A stretch of 64,000 nucleotides of DNA, taken from the NCBI GenBank assembly GCA_964019165.1, contig OZ025269.1, forward strand, positions 13,330,422-13,394,421. The letters are read 5' to 3'. This stretch comes from Mastigias papua. Lineage: Eukaryota > Cnidaria > Scyphozoa > Rhizostomeae > Mastigiidae. The notes below the pieces were generated by a model, which saw only the letters and a program-made list of their open reading frames with translations, was not told the origin of the DNA and did no database searches. Positions 52,751 through 64,000 of this stretch are shown here, one piece after another (position 1 is the stretch's first letter; each line of letters opens with the position of its first letter). A program made the position numbers and the translations under genes.

Positions 52751-54701
52751 TGCACTAATGATTTACTGGATGCAATAAGGTAAAAGATTTCTCTAAAAAT
52801 TAAGAATTATTAGAAAAGGACAGGCCTTCCCAACAGCTACTGAAACTCTTCAGTAGCTGACAGCTACCCTACCAAGCCAATTGCATACAAGACATAGGAG
52901 ACCACAATGAAATCTAGCCTTCATTTATTGTCTTGCAGCAAGAAACTTTTCTTTCCTAGTTCATCGACGGTCGTGTCCATTCAAGGAAGATTACATGTGG
53001 TATAATATGACCTACTAACAGTAAGAATAACAAAACTGCCAACAGTAAAGGCGGATTTCAGATCGCTTCATAAAGTAGATGAAGCTGCTCAATTCGCAAA
53101 ACAAGCAAAACACAAAAATACCAAAACATTATGTAAAATGTACTACGATCGTCATAGAGTAAGGCTAAGAACACGGAAGTCACTGGCTTGCTAAAAGCAT
53201 AAATATGCGATCAGTTTTTCACCACTTTACTCTTCAGTAAATTTTGTGACGCTTCTGACTGACCCTTTACAATTGATCAGTTTTATTAGTGTGAATACCT
53301 TCTCTAAATCGCACTCAAAGATAAACGTATTTCCTATAGCAGAAATTGAAGTATACTTTCCTAAATATGTAACAAAGTTCACGATAACATGGACGAATTA
53401 TAATATCAAATAACACGTTGCTAATATCAACTGCAAAGTTAAAGCAGACTTTAGTTTCTAAATGTTGCTAGAGATCTTTGCGACGGTTCCCAATATGATC
53501 GCATGGATATTCCGATTAATAGATAAACCTTAGCGTAAACAAACGATCATCCTTGCACTATCGAGCTTCTCATAGTTTCCTAAGTTGAACAATACAAATT
53601 ACCACACACCCTAACCTTTATCAACACAAGTCGGTATTTAGCCTAATGCTCTAATTCACTAATGTATGTCATTTCTAGATCCAGTGGATACAATAGAAAC
53701 ATTAAAATAAAAAATTGAATAAGTACAGAACCATTGGCTTGTTTACCTGTGACACACCCAGTGTCAGAAGTTCAACCCTAAACTCCAAGGAATAGAGTTC
53801 TGGTATTACCAGAAGGCTATTCTCGTGTTCTACACACTGTTATAAAAAGATATAAGCAAATATACCTGTACGTCAAGTTCCAATATGTCAACTTCTGTCC
53901 CAAGTAGAGTTCCCAATGATGGCACTGTCCTTCTAAAGTCACCATGAACAAATTCTTTTATATAACTAAGGGTATGTGAAGGAAATTAACAATGATATGC
54001 AAACGAATCAAAGCAAAACTAGACTATCATATCTAGGATAGTATCATACAATCCTATTCAAAAAAGGCCGTAAACAAATTTTAACTTAGTTTGACCGTTC
54101 CCTCCGCGTTTGTGTTATGAAAAGTCATAGCGGGCAACTTATCCAAATACAGTTCTCTACGAAATCACAAACTCAAGGTTTCCACAAATGAGCAGAAGCT
54201 GTAACAGAAAGTTAGCAGTAAAGAATGACAGAATGCTAAAAATGTGAAACTACAGGCATCGACATGTACAATGCCATCAGTCAGTGTTGCTAGTTGGGAC
54301 CTATAGTGGCTTGCAGATGAAGCAAGGAGAAACGGATAGACAGTGGGGTTAGGCTGCCGACAAGCATCAATACGCATCTGGCGCCTCAGTGAAACTTCAG
54401 ATTTACCAGAGCTGGGTTTGAACCATAGACTTTTATCTATAGATTCGTGAAGTTATTAGCAAATAGACAAATCGTCCGAAGTGAACGAAGAAGTCACGTG
54501 TTAACAAGGCGATGGCTTGCTTGTCGATAAAGTAACACATGTTTTACTTTTCGTAGAATTTTGTCAATATCATAGAATCACTGCATCTGATTAGTTCATT
54601 ATGAGTCGCGTGGTAAGATGATACAAACAATTTAATAAACCAAATGCAAAACAGTAACATAGGACAATATGCAGCGCATTTCGCTCCCTTTTGAGAAACA
54701 C
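52751..54701. other. Unassigned intergenic sequence
   Basis: No gene or repeat recognised. Confidence 0.5.
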
Positions 54702-55042
54702 ACACTTTTCTTTATAAGAAAGTAATGCTCGACTGCCTAAAAAGTTGAGAAAGTTAAGTACTTCCGAGACCAAAGGAAGTTGAAAACTCATACATCTTTA
54801 CGATTCATTTATTCACGCAGGACAATCATCGCTTTTACTTAATTTCTATGGATTTCTTGTGCTAGCCTATGTATCCCAGTGCTATGCTTGTATGGTGCCT
54901 GTCTGTCAGTGTAACACTGTAGCGTTACTTAAACTGGAGTATTCATGGAAAGAAAGTCTCAAGAAAGTTTCAGTACGGAAATCATGAAACAGCCTAGACA
55001 GTTTCCGTACTGGACGAAAGAAAACTTTCTCATAATAGACGT
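54702..55042. mobile_element. MITE family B, copy 3 (best preserved)
   Basis: The ends CACACTTTTCTTTATAAGAA and CTTTCTCATAATAGACGTGT are inverted complements. Inside: AATGCTCGACTGCC, CGCAGGACAATCATCGCTTT, CCTGTCTGTCAGTGTAACAC, AGTTTCAGTACGGAAATCAT and CAGTTTCCGTACTGG. About 340 bp. Confidence 0.8.
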
Positions 55043-56074
55043 GTGCGAGAGTTCGTCGAAGGTTGACTGTGGTGGATATAGCTGTAATAGCATCGCACAT
55101 GTCTCATCAAATTGCATCGTGTTCATTATGGAATAGCTTTCGAAGCTTGAAGTTTCCTCAGATAATCCAGGAATCAACGTCTTAAGTGTTCATAAAGCAG
55201 CTTTCAGTTAATCAAAGGTCTTATCCAAAGCTGTCTTCCATTTTGTTCTTCACTGCTCTTCTGCTTCAAAATCTCAGTGCAGAAAAGCGTTTCAATGGCC
55301 TTTCTCCTATGCTTCATAAAGCAGGTCTAGAGCAAATTGGCTGCAGTCCCTATTTCCTGTACACAAATGTCTACCACTGTGAACAGGTAAAAGATTAAGT
55401 CTAACGACTAAAATCTGTCATCAAATGTCTGTAGAAAAAATCTATCGACAAAAGTCTACAGTGTGAACCCTAGTATTAACTTGTAAATAAATCAGTAAAA
55501 AACTTCACAGATCCTATCTCACGAATATGTGACGTCATATTCCTGTGATTCCTACCTTACACGGTCTCACATATTGTCACAAGTTACGTTCCCTTCCCTC
55601 TTTGTGTGTGATACCATTTTTCAATATCCCCTTACCATCATGGCATTTCAATAACAACAAAACGATCTCTGTTTCGTCTAATAACTAATATCTACAAACA
55701 GCATCAACTGATACTTTCTAACCTCTCTGTTCTATTGGCAATCTCAATGTTTTTTATGCTACCTTACAGCCTGTAGCTCCTCAGCTTCTTCAGGAATTTG
55801 TAAGGAATGACCTTATCCACAAACATATGTTAAACTTATATCAGTTCCCATCATCTAATAGAATAGTATTCCAGCCATATATGGTATTCAACGAAGAAAC
55901 TATTTATCCCTGATAAAAATGTACTTTAGAATAAGGATGATGACAAAAATAGAAACACTTCTTTCTCTTTAAAGAAGTTGCGACAGTTCCAATTTCTTTC
56001 GACACATTGGCTTAAAGTTGATGCAAACTAGAACGACATAGATTGACTTAAACTAGAACGACACAATCTGTATA
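55043..56074. other. Unassigned intergenic sequence
   Basis: No gene or repeat recognised. CTACCACTGTGAACAGG (about 55,371) and CTACAGTGTGAACCC (about 55,456) are short similar words. Confidence 0.45.
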
Positions 56075-56412
56075 CAAGTTTTTTTATCAGAAAAACACTT
56101 TTTTTCCTGAGGCTCAATTTTCTTAACTTTTCACGAATTTGCGGCTGAGATTTTCTTAAGATTTTCTTAACTTCTGAAGGAAAAAACTTGCTAAAACAGG
56201 CTACTCTGTATTTGTTGGGCCACCATAAGTCTCGATCTTTGTACGAGAGTTTGCAAATATGAGCCAATATCAATTTCTGGCACGTAAAGATGAACTGTAA
56301 TTTTCTTAGCATTTTCTTGAACTTGAGCCTTGTGATTTTCTTAGGATTTTCTTAAGATTTTGGCCATTTGAGCCTCATTTTCTTATAAACTTTTTTCTTA
56401 TAAAAAAAACGT
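56075..56412. mobile_element. MITE family F, copy 1
   Basis: The left end AGTTTTTTTATCAGAAAAAC and the right end TTTTTTCTTATAAAAAAAAC are inverted. CTGAGGCTCAATTTTCTTAA and TTTGAGCCTCATTTTCTTAT form a second inverted layer. The interior has five or more ATTTTCTTA(A/G)GATTTTCTTAA-type words. Confidence 0.75.
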
Positions 56413-57411
56413 AAATTTAAGACCTAACCGTTTAGACTTATCCATGAGCAATCATTAGTAGAGAGTGAGAGCAAGTGAAATTGGAGCTAGCTGCGTTTTC
56501 CTATAATCAAATCAGTTACCGTAAATGTGCAGTTCAATAAAGAAATGATATGTAAGAAAATCACTCACAAGAAACATACATAACTAAGAAGGATCAGTTC
56601 TTGAATCACGGTCTCATATGCCAGCAAAAACATTAAGATTCAGTATAACATAAGCAAATACATAGTTCTTATGTTTATAAAAGAAAAGATACGTTCCAGC
56701 TTGGGTAGATAGAAGCAAGTTGAAATGATTATCATCTATTCTTGTTGCCGAGAGACTGTGGATGGCCTTTTCTCGGACGGCCAAAGGCCTTCTGGAAAAT
56801 CGCATTAGAGGAATAAGACAGAATTTCAGCCCAGATGAAGCAAAACTCAGTAATGGCTAAAATTATCCTTCAAAACTACCATCAATGTGTAGCCTAAAAC
56901 ACACAAATGTTCAATAACTAATTACGAAGAAAGATATTAATACTATTGCAGCTATATATCGAAACAAACATATACAACCACAGAAGTCACGTATGTTAAT
57001 ACTAAATATCAACAAAACTAAAGCCGTCCCAGGGCTATTGTCATTGATAGGATCAATGATATCACCATATAAAAGGTTGATAATACGACTGATACAAAAC
57101 TAATACTAATATCTGTGCAATGGGTGGCATTGCCGATTGTAAGGTCATTAACCTTATCCGTGCCCAGCATTGAGAAAGATCATCGTCATTAATACTCCTG
57201 GCGTAGAAATTTCAGGAAAAGATATCGGTTTGCCTCTTGGTATCGGCAAGGCTGTTTACAAAATACAAACACAGAACTACACACAAGTTAATATCGGTGT
57301 CTAAATTGAAATCCCTGTGACAACAGAATTGAACAAATTGTATGCATTACATTAATGGTAATGCTAATATCGTTTCACAATTCCAACTTCGCATACCTTA
57401 TATAGAATGTC
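56413..57411. other. Unassigned intergenic sequence
   Basis: No gene or repeat recognised. Confidence 0.5.
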
Positions 57412-57432
57412 ATATATATATATTCATTTATA

Positions 57433-57464
<32 letters not shown>
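57412..57464. repeat. Imperfect (TA)n
   Basis: TA-rich run interrupted by TTCATT and TTTT; a clean TA run occupies 57,440-57,464. It is the left partner of the array at 57,569. Confidence 0.9.
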
Positions 57465-57470
57465 TCATTT

Positions 57471-57542
57471 TCATTGTAACTTGCCTGATGAGTGTGATCA
57501 TGTTATGATCATACGAAACAAATTTGTAGCAACAACCAATGA
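57471..57542 (+). ncRNA. Type I hammerhead ribozyme
   Basis: All parts of a self-cleaving hammerhead are present in order. The outer stem I strand is TCATTG (57,471-57,476), then loop TAAC, then inner stem I TTGC. CTGATGA (57,485-57,491) is the first core segment. Stem II is GTGTGATC / GATCATAC (8 bp, one G-U) around loop ATGTTAT. GAA of the second core segment is at 57,515-57,517. Stem III is only ACA / TGT (3 bp) with an AATT loop. The cleavage triplet is GTA, with the scissile bond after A57,528. Inner stem I returns as GCAA, loop CAAC, and outer stem I CAATGA. Stem I (4 + 6 bp with a symmetrical 4 x 4 internal loop) pairs completely. A very short stem III is typical of hammerheads in retrozymes and Penelope-like elements, which often act as dimers (family knowledge). 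Confidence 0.9.
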
Positions 57543-57565
57543 GTTTCTTTGTTTAGTCTTGATAC

Positions 57566-58559
<994 letters not shown>

Positions 58560-58682
58560 ATTCCTACTTCAGTTACGTAGAACTTTTCAGCCTGATATTC
58601 CAACCAAGCTGTTAAAAATAGTTTCATTCTTTATCTATTCTCTAGAAACAAATTGAGGCTGCTTGTCAATCAACTCATGCAT
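58560..58682 (+). repeat. Dispersed repeat J, copy 1
   Basis: TTCAGCCTGATATTCCAA, GTTTCATTCTTTATCTATTC and AATTGAGGCTGCTTGTCAA correspond in order to 62,222-62,334. It may be one end of another F-like MITE, as it carries the GAGGCT word. Confidence 0.55.
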
Positions 58683-58935
58683 GGATGCACCAAAATGGGT
58701 AAATACATCACTGTGGTGGGCAGGGTCTGCAGGCAGGGATGAGACAGGTGTCAAGAACATGAACAGGCTCATTCCAAAAGTCCTAGCTGTTATGTGAGGG
58801 TTTCTAGTTTATGGTAAGAGAGGACTGAACACTGATGGTATGATAAAGTCTGTTCATCTACTTCAAAAAGTCGCTGAAAAGCGTATCATACTAGAGAAGC
58901 AAAAATAGCGAATTTAGTGCAAATAGGACTAAATA

Positions 58936-59380
58936 ATACAATGTTTTCTATAAGAACAATTCTATAAGAACACGAGCCTCAAATTTTATGGAAAATTAAG
59001 GACAAATTAAGAACAAGATGAGGCTGAAGCACTGTCGTAAAATAATTTGAAAGTGACACAAACTTGTTAAGCCCTACAATGTTTGCTAAAAGTCGTCAAA
59101 ACACTCAAATCATCAATGTGCAAAACAAATCGTAAGTGTACCAAGACTTCTAGCAAGGATTAAACATCTGTAAGCATGTATATCTTTTGTCTTCTGCTAA
59201 TGCTATTGAAAATAATACCTATGTCACAAACGCCCAATATTCTCTTGTATATTGTCTAATGTCTATATTGCTAAAACCCCAGTAATTCAAGAACAATTCA
59301 GCCTTAAAATTTTGGAAAAATTAGAACAGACAGCCTGAACCTCAATTTTACTGGTTCTTATAAAAAGAGAGTGCAGCTAT
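58936..59380. mobile_element. MITE family F, copy 2
   Basis: The left part TTTTCTATAAGAACAATTC, then CTATAAGAACACGAGCCTCA, is mirrored by the right part AACCTCAATTTTACTGGTTC, then TTATAAAAAGAGAGTGC. Both sides repeat TTAAGAACAA/TTCAAGAACAA words. About 445 bp. Confidence 0.65.
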
Positions 59381-60342
59381 TCTTTAATGTTTGCAAAACT
59401 AAAAATATAAATATCATTCAAATTCAACAGAGCGTATACTATATTATGCTTTTTCAGTTTTCAGAATTTTTCACCGATTTATGTTGTCTGATATATATCA
59501 TAACAGGATAACCATCATTGTTAAGTTTTTGTGCTGAAAAGCAACAGAAGAACAAAAAGCGTGCACGTCTATCACGGGCTACCTTAAACTAAGAAACAAC
59601 AACAACAATAGTATAGTGATTCCACAATCACAGAATAGGGATTCATTTCATTCATTCATTTATAACTATTTTCCCACGAATACCCTATCAATAAATAACT
59701 ACTACAATAAATAAACATTAATATAATCAACAAAAACGTTGCTGTCCTACCTAAGGATCGTGCTTTGGGAATCTATTAACTTTTTAGGAATTCCTTCAAG
59801 TTTCTTTTGAACAGAGGCAATTCATTTCTTTTTGGGTAAAGCTTGTTGAGAGTGCATATGCATGTATGAGGAGAAAACAAAAGAGGATAAACAATTAAAG
59901 AAATTCCTCATTGCAGTCGTTCGCTGTGGCCTGAAAATGAAGTAATGCAGTCTCATCGTTCTCCATGTATTTGAGCAGAAAATTTCGCTACCAAAATATC
60001 AGAGGGGCCGACGCGAGTTACCCTTCTACCTTATCCATATTGTGTGCCACAATTTTGGTTGATTCATCATATTTGAGAAACAAAGTACATACACCACACA
60101 AATTTTAATCGAAAAATATTTCAGACTATGATTTTAACGAAAGTTTCTTCCACTGGATCTTCAATAAGACGAAAACTATGCACTATAGACCTTATTATGA
60201 TTGCAAAATTGACTGTTTTGCATTCAAATAAAGAAGTTAATAAATGAAATCAGATATCAACATTGTGTATCCTTGCAATCTAGTTAATACAAACAATATC
60301 ATTATCCTGAATCTCATCATCATTATGATCATCCTCATTACA
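59381..60342. other. Unassigned intergenic sequence
   Basis: No gene or repeat recognised apart from a short ATTC run near 59,645. Confidence 0.5.
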
Positions 60343-60384
60343 ATCCTACTCCTCTTCCTCCTACTCCTCTTCCTCCTCCTCTTT
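60343..60384. repeat. Polypyrimidine 15-bp tandem repeat
   Basis: CCTACTCCTCTTCCT twice, then CCTCCTCTTT. The strand asymmetry is almost complete, which could favour triplex (H-DNA) structure. Confidence 0.8.
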
Positions 60385-60703
60385 GTAGCATGTTTCAGAA
60401 AACTGTACAAGTCCTCCCACGACGTATAAGTCCCTCCTCGAAATGCCACTGTCGAAAATCATCAAAAATAAATAAGCCCCCAGGGGGTCAATGCCAGGAT
60501 TTACGGCACCACAATTCACGCTATGGAATAAGAGTACCCTTATAGCGCAACTCAAACAACGTACGTACTTTGACACTTTCAAGTTTCTGTAGTTGTTCAT
60601 CTGATATCCCATTCTTCGCATAGATTTTGGCTCTAGGGCAAAACAACAGCATTTACTACGACTGATGAGGTGGGACGTTTTCAGACAGTACATACAAGTT
60701 AAC

Positions 60704-61190
60704 ATATTTCCTCGAAAGAGCGCCCCGCTTGAAACAGCACCCCTCTTGAAACAGCGCCCTCTCCCGTTGGCAAAGAGTTTGTGCCATCTCTATTACTGCA
60801 CAATAGTAAATCATGTTGCTCCTTCAAGACGTGCTGTGTTATGCTTAGTGCATTTTCTATGGTGATTATGTTCTCATGCCGTTACCCTATAGTTCCATTG
60901 CCTCTTGTTATCAGTCTGGTAGTTTTGTGCAATGTATGCTACTACATGTATTATCATTAGTCGTCATAAAGTCGCTACTGCCAGCAGTTATGGCCATAGT
61001 CATTCAATCTAAAATTGATTAGTTTACTATAGTGCGGAATGAAGTCGTTCAATCCACCCGCTATACGGTTATTCTATTGGCTGAGTTTTCCAAGAGTGCT
61101 TCCCTCGAATGCGCGTCTCTCTCGATGAGCACCCCCCTCTCGAGGGCTAACTTTAAAATGAGCACCCGGGGTGCTCTTTCGATGAAATAC
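60704..61190. mobile_element. Terminal-inverted-repeat element, family E
   Basis: The left end ATTTCCTCGAAAGAGCGCCC (60,705) is the inverted complement of the right end CCGGGGTGCTCTTTCGATGA (61,168-61,187), about 24 bp with two or three mismatches. Inside the left end the phrase TTGAAACAGC(G/A)CCCC is repeated; inside the right end TCTCGATGAGCACCCCCC repeats the theme. About 487 bp, no transposase frame. A non-autonomous DNA transposon with GC-rich ends. Confidence 0.78.
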
Positions 61191-62221
61191 CTTAAGTTTG
61201 TGAACTAAGATAAGAACAAGAGGGCATCCATGATGACCTGAGGTGTCAAATTCCTTTAACCTCAAAGCAAACAGATCACAATATAAGATAGGAAATAGCA
61301 GTTGCAGCAAACACGCCCTCCTCGCTGTTCTGCTTTCCCACTTCCCAACAAACCACATTCACAAGAGACTTTCTATCGCTTAAAGAGTCAAGTGTGTCTC
61401 GCAAGACGTACTGCTGCCGGCATTTCTAATTGACAATGAAGTTACAATGACTTTCTGAGGTTTGCAAAATCTACTCACAGTGCAATCGTTGCTTTCAGAC
61501 AGCAAAACTAATCAAAAATACAATCCCTACTGCTTCCCATAAGTTAACTTTCATGGATAACTTGTAACATTGTTTAGTTTCCAGATTCCAGGTGTGTTTA
61601 TTAGAAACAGTAGAGTCGTCTGTTTGTGATCTAGACCATATCCAAACATATCTACATTAATTTTTAATGTTTAATGAAGTTGATCGATTACTTAAGTATT
61701 CATAATAACATATTTCTATGAGAGAGCCAAAAAAAATTTTGGAGGCTATTAATAAGGCTCAGTACTTTTCAGACTGGTGCACATAATAAAACTTCCCATA
61801 GGTTTTTCGAACCATCATTACAAAAATTGGCCTTTAAGATACGAAAGAGCGCTTAAGGAATGAAAGCTGTGAAACTTTAGACAAAAGCCAAAGCATACTT
61901 GGAAACCACTTCGCAAGTGAAACAGATATAGCTTCCTCTGACATGTTAAAAAAGTTTCTACCTGGTTGTACCAAATACTCACACCTATTATGAAAAATTT
62001 CGGTCCATTACAGTTGCAATACAATACAGCTAGGTACTAGAGAGGATATTTTAATATTACATTTTGCGATGCGACTAACGATGGTTAAGAAAAAACAGCT
62101 GGCTTAACGCAAAATACAAATCGGAATGCGGAGGATGGCAGAAAGCAGAAACAGAATGACAAATACAGCCTGCACAAAGGAACCTTCATCTAATGCGAAC
62201 CTACAGCCTGAAATACATATT
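61191..62221. other. Unassigned intergenic sequence
   Basis: No gene or repeat recognised. Confidence 0.5.
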
Positions 62222-62334
62222 TTTATTTCACTTAATTAGAACACGCTCAGGCTAATATTCTTACAAGGTTCTTATACATGGTTTCACTCTTTATCAACTT
62301 AGAAATGACCTCAGCTTCTTTGCCAACCAACCCC
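62222..62334 (+). repeat. Dispersed repeat J, copy 2
   Basis: GCTCAGGCTAATATTCTTAC, GGTTTCACTCTTTATCAACT and ACCTCAGCTTCTTTGCCAAC follow the order seen at 58,560-58,682. Confidence 0.55.
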
Positions 62335-63359
62335 TGTCGTGGGTATTATGAAAATAATCATCGCTTGTCCAACTCGTTGGTTTACCTGGTTTATTAAACT
62401 GCATCTTTCTTTTCAGTAAAATTATATCTATCAAAAACATATATACTTATATCTTCAGGGTTCCACTAAATTCCAAAAAGTATGCTGCATGGGATCGCCT
62501 TATAAAATACTTTGAAAAGTTTGGAAACCACTGGTACACATTTCATTGATAATAGGGTGCCAAAAATAAGATTGACAATGTCCTATGTATATGTTTTGGG
62601 GAAAAGCAAAATCAACTGAACTACATTTCAAAGCATGATTTTGCAAACTTGGTAATAGTTGCCCATCCCATCTCTTTTTGTCGTCGTCCTGGCTTTAACA
62701 CGTATTGCGAAGCTGCGGTTTCTATCTCAACCATTAATATTAATACGTTGTCAAACGTCAACTGAAGGTAGATGCAACAAAAGCATACTACTGTACGCGC
62801 TAGAAATCATTGATTGGCTGAGAGTTCTGATAACAATTAAACTCTTCGCACCGAATTAACCAACTAGAGCTCGCGATTGAATAAATAAATGGCCTTCGCA
62901 GCTAAATTTATTATATTACTAAATTTAATACGGCTAAAGCCCCACCACATTATAGTCACTCGTTCTAGTACTTTTCATCTTCTGTCTATGCGAGTGTATC
63001 AAAAAATGAATGAATTTCAATTGATCGATTTAAGAATCTAATTCAAGGATTGATATTACTTTTGCACTTGAGTGTTCTTATTGTTCACAAAGTATTTATC
63101 TCTGGTTTACACAAGAAGCCCGAGATTACTCCTGCATATTCCCATCATTGCGAAAGCAAACACAAAAGTCCTTTCTTGGACATGCATTGTTGCATTATCC
63201 AAGCGAGGATTCAAGCAACCAAGCTATATTCATCGAGTTAGTTTAAAAAAAGATCTTGAAATGCCATCGTTCAATTGAATTTTTCATCAGCATTTCAAGA
63301 GGCTTAGGCCTTAATGCTACAACATTTGTTAGTACTTTGCAAAAGGGTACCAAATATAA
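62335..63359. other. Unassigned intergenic sequence
   Basis: A weak family C foldback relative lies at 62,808-62,925; otherwise nothing recognised. Confidence 0.45.
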
Positions 63360-63632
63360 CTGGGCGAGTGGCCAAGTGGTTAGAGCGCTTGACTGCTGAG
63401 CAAAACATCGATGGTTCGAGCCGAACCCTCGGATCATAGTTGGGATGTTCACCAACTGTCCACCCAGCAGCAAATGGGTACCTGGTGGCAACACTGTGGA
63501 AGTTAAAGGCGGTGAGGAAAGGAACCGGCCACCCTACCTCACTATGCCGGCGGCTCAGGATAAGTGTCCCTCTAACGGGCATTCCCCCAACGTACAGAAT
63601 CGTACATGGGACTCACCTTTAACTTTAACTTA
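63360..63632 (+). mobile_element. tRNA-derived SINE
   Basis: The head has an RNA polymerase III promoter: A box TGGCCAAGTGG (63,369-63,379) and B box GGTTCGAGCC (63,412-63,421), about 32 bp apart. GTGGCCAAGTGGTTAGAGCG is close to a tRNA D-arm. A non-tRNA body of about 190 bp follows (CACCCAGCAGCAAATGGGTA, GGAACCGGCCACCC, CAGGATAAGTGTCCCTCTAA), and the element ends in a short TTTAAC-type tail (CTTTAACTTTAACTTAA). The body resembles SINEs seen in many marine invertebrates (recollection, not searched). Only one copy is found in this window. Confidence 0.85.
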
Positions 63633-64000
63633 ACCAAATACAAGCATTCTCCGTCCCATTTAGTGTTACTATACATTTTCCAGTTTAGTGCTCCGTTACC
63701 ATTTAGTAATAGGAATACAGTAGTTCTACTAAATAAAGCAGGAAAGAAGACGCATTATGAGAATCCAGAATGATGATAGCGATTTCCAATGAAGTTGGAA
63801 AGAACAGAGTGTTTTGGAGAACTTTTAAGCCTCTGCTGTCAAACAATTGTCAAAAAGGGTCAAATAAAATAACACCAATGGAAAATGGGTCACCTTAACA
63901 CCTACTTCACAAATATAACAGACACTTGGATATTGAGAGGCCTACTATCAAAGATAAATCTATACTGGGAGCTATTGAACGGTATAAGACACATCCAAGC
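63633..64000. other. Unassigned sequence at the right edge
   Basis: No gene or repeat recognised. Confidence 0.5.

Noticed and set aside
52370..52755. Open frames with repeated MELLEYLWSYSNIYGVTRIS
   Set aside because: All three frames of the 20-bp minisatellite are open, giving repetitive peptides. There is no splice or start context, and the periodicity is at the DNA level.
60664..60690. Another CTGATGAG word as a hammerhead core
   Set aside because: It is followed by GTGGGACGTTTTC and lacks the GAAA segment, so there is no catalytic core. Similar lone CTGATGA words at 30.35, 33.08, 38.32 and 63.29 kb (minus strand) fail for the same reason.
63360..63430. Functional tRNA gene
   Set aside because: The anticodon arm does not pair properly and the acceptor end is not closed. 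The sequence continues into a SINE body with a tail.

Overview
The window looks like animal nuclear DNA: AT-rich, gene-poor, and full of non-coding repeats. It holds a homeobox gene of the NK class with a 17.6-kb intron, long (TA)n microsatellites, many short inverted-repeat transposons (MITEs), a tRNA-type SINE and a LINE relic. The homeodomain is clearly metazoan. Its divergence from vertebrate NK3 proteins, and the repeat content, suggest an invertebrate, but I cannot name the phylum from the sequence.

Layout. Positions 1 to about 9,113 are a tandem satellite of a 107-bp monomer, about 85 copies, running in from beyond the left edge. Old, decayed monomers continue to about 10,130. Positions 10.1-15.5 kb are intergenic, with one foldback element, a pair of (TA)n arrays and tRNA-like fragments. 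The one convincing gene runs on the minus strand: exon 1 at 33,585-34,080 carries an N-terminal TN/EH1 repressor motif, and exon 2 at 15,555-15,955 carries the homeodomain. The donor and acceptor agree in phase and give a 298-aa protein resembling NK3 (bagpipe/Nkx3). The intron contains (TA)n blocks, several MITEs, a LINE 3'-end relic and hammerhead-like sequences. From 34.2 kb to the right end I find no second gene, only dispersed repeats, minisatellites, a (TA)n block and a SINE at 63.4 kb.

The most notable non-coding feature is a complete hammerhead ribozyme (57,471-57,542, plus strand), with every core nucleotide in place, set between two (TA)n arrays. A decayed inverted pair of hammerhead-like sequences (23,044-23,148) also sits between (TA)n arrays, and a weaker candidate lies at about 22,150-22,217. 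The long (TA)n arrays repeatedly come in pairs split by a short non-TA insert. This fits insertion of Penelope-like or retrozyme-type non-autonomous elements, although no reverse transcriptase or endonuclease gene is present here.

Most open reading frames in the window are by-products of repeats (the satellite, (TA)n, a 20-bp minisatellite, MITEs) and are not annotated as genes.
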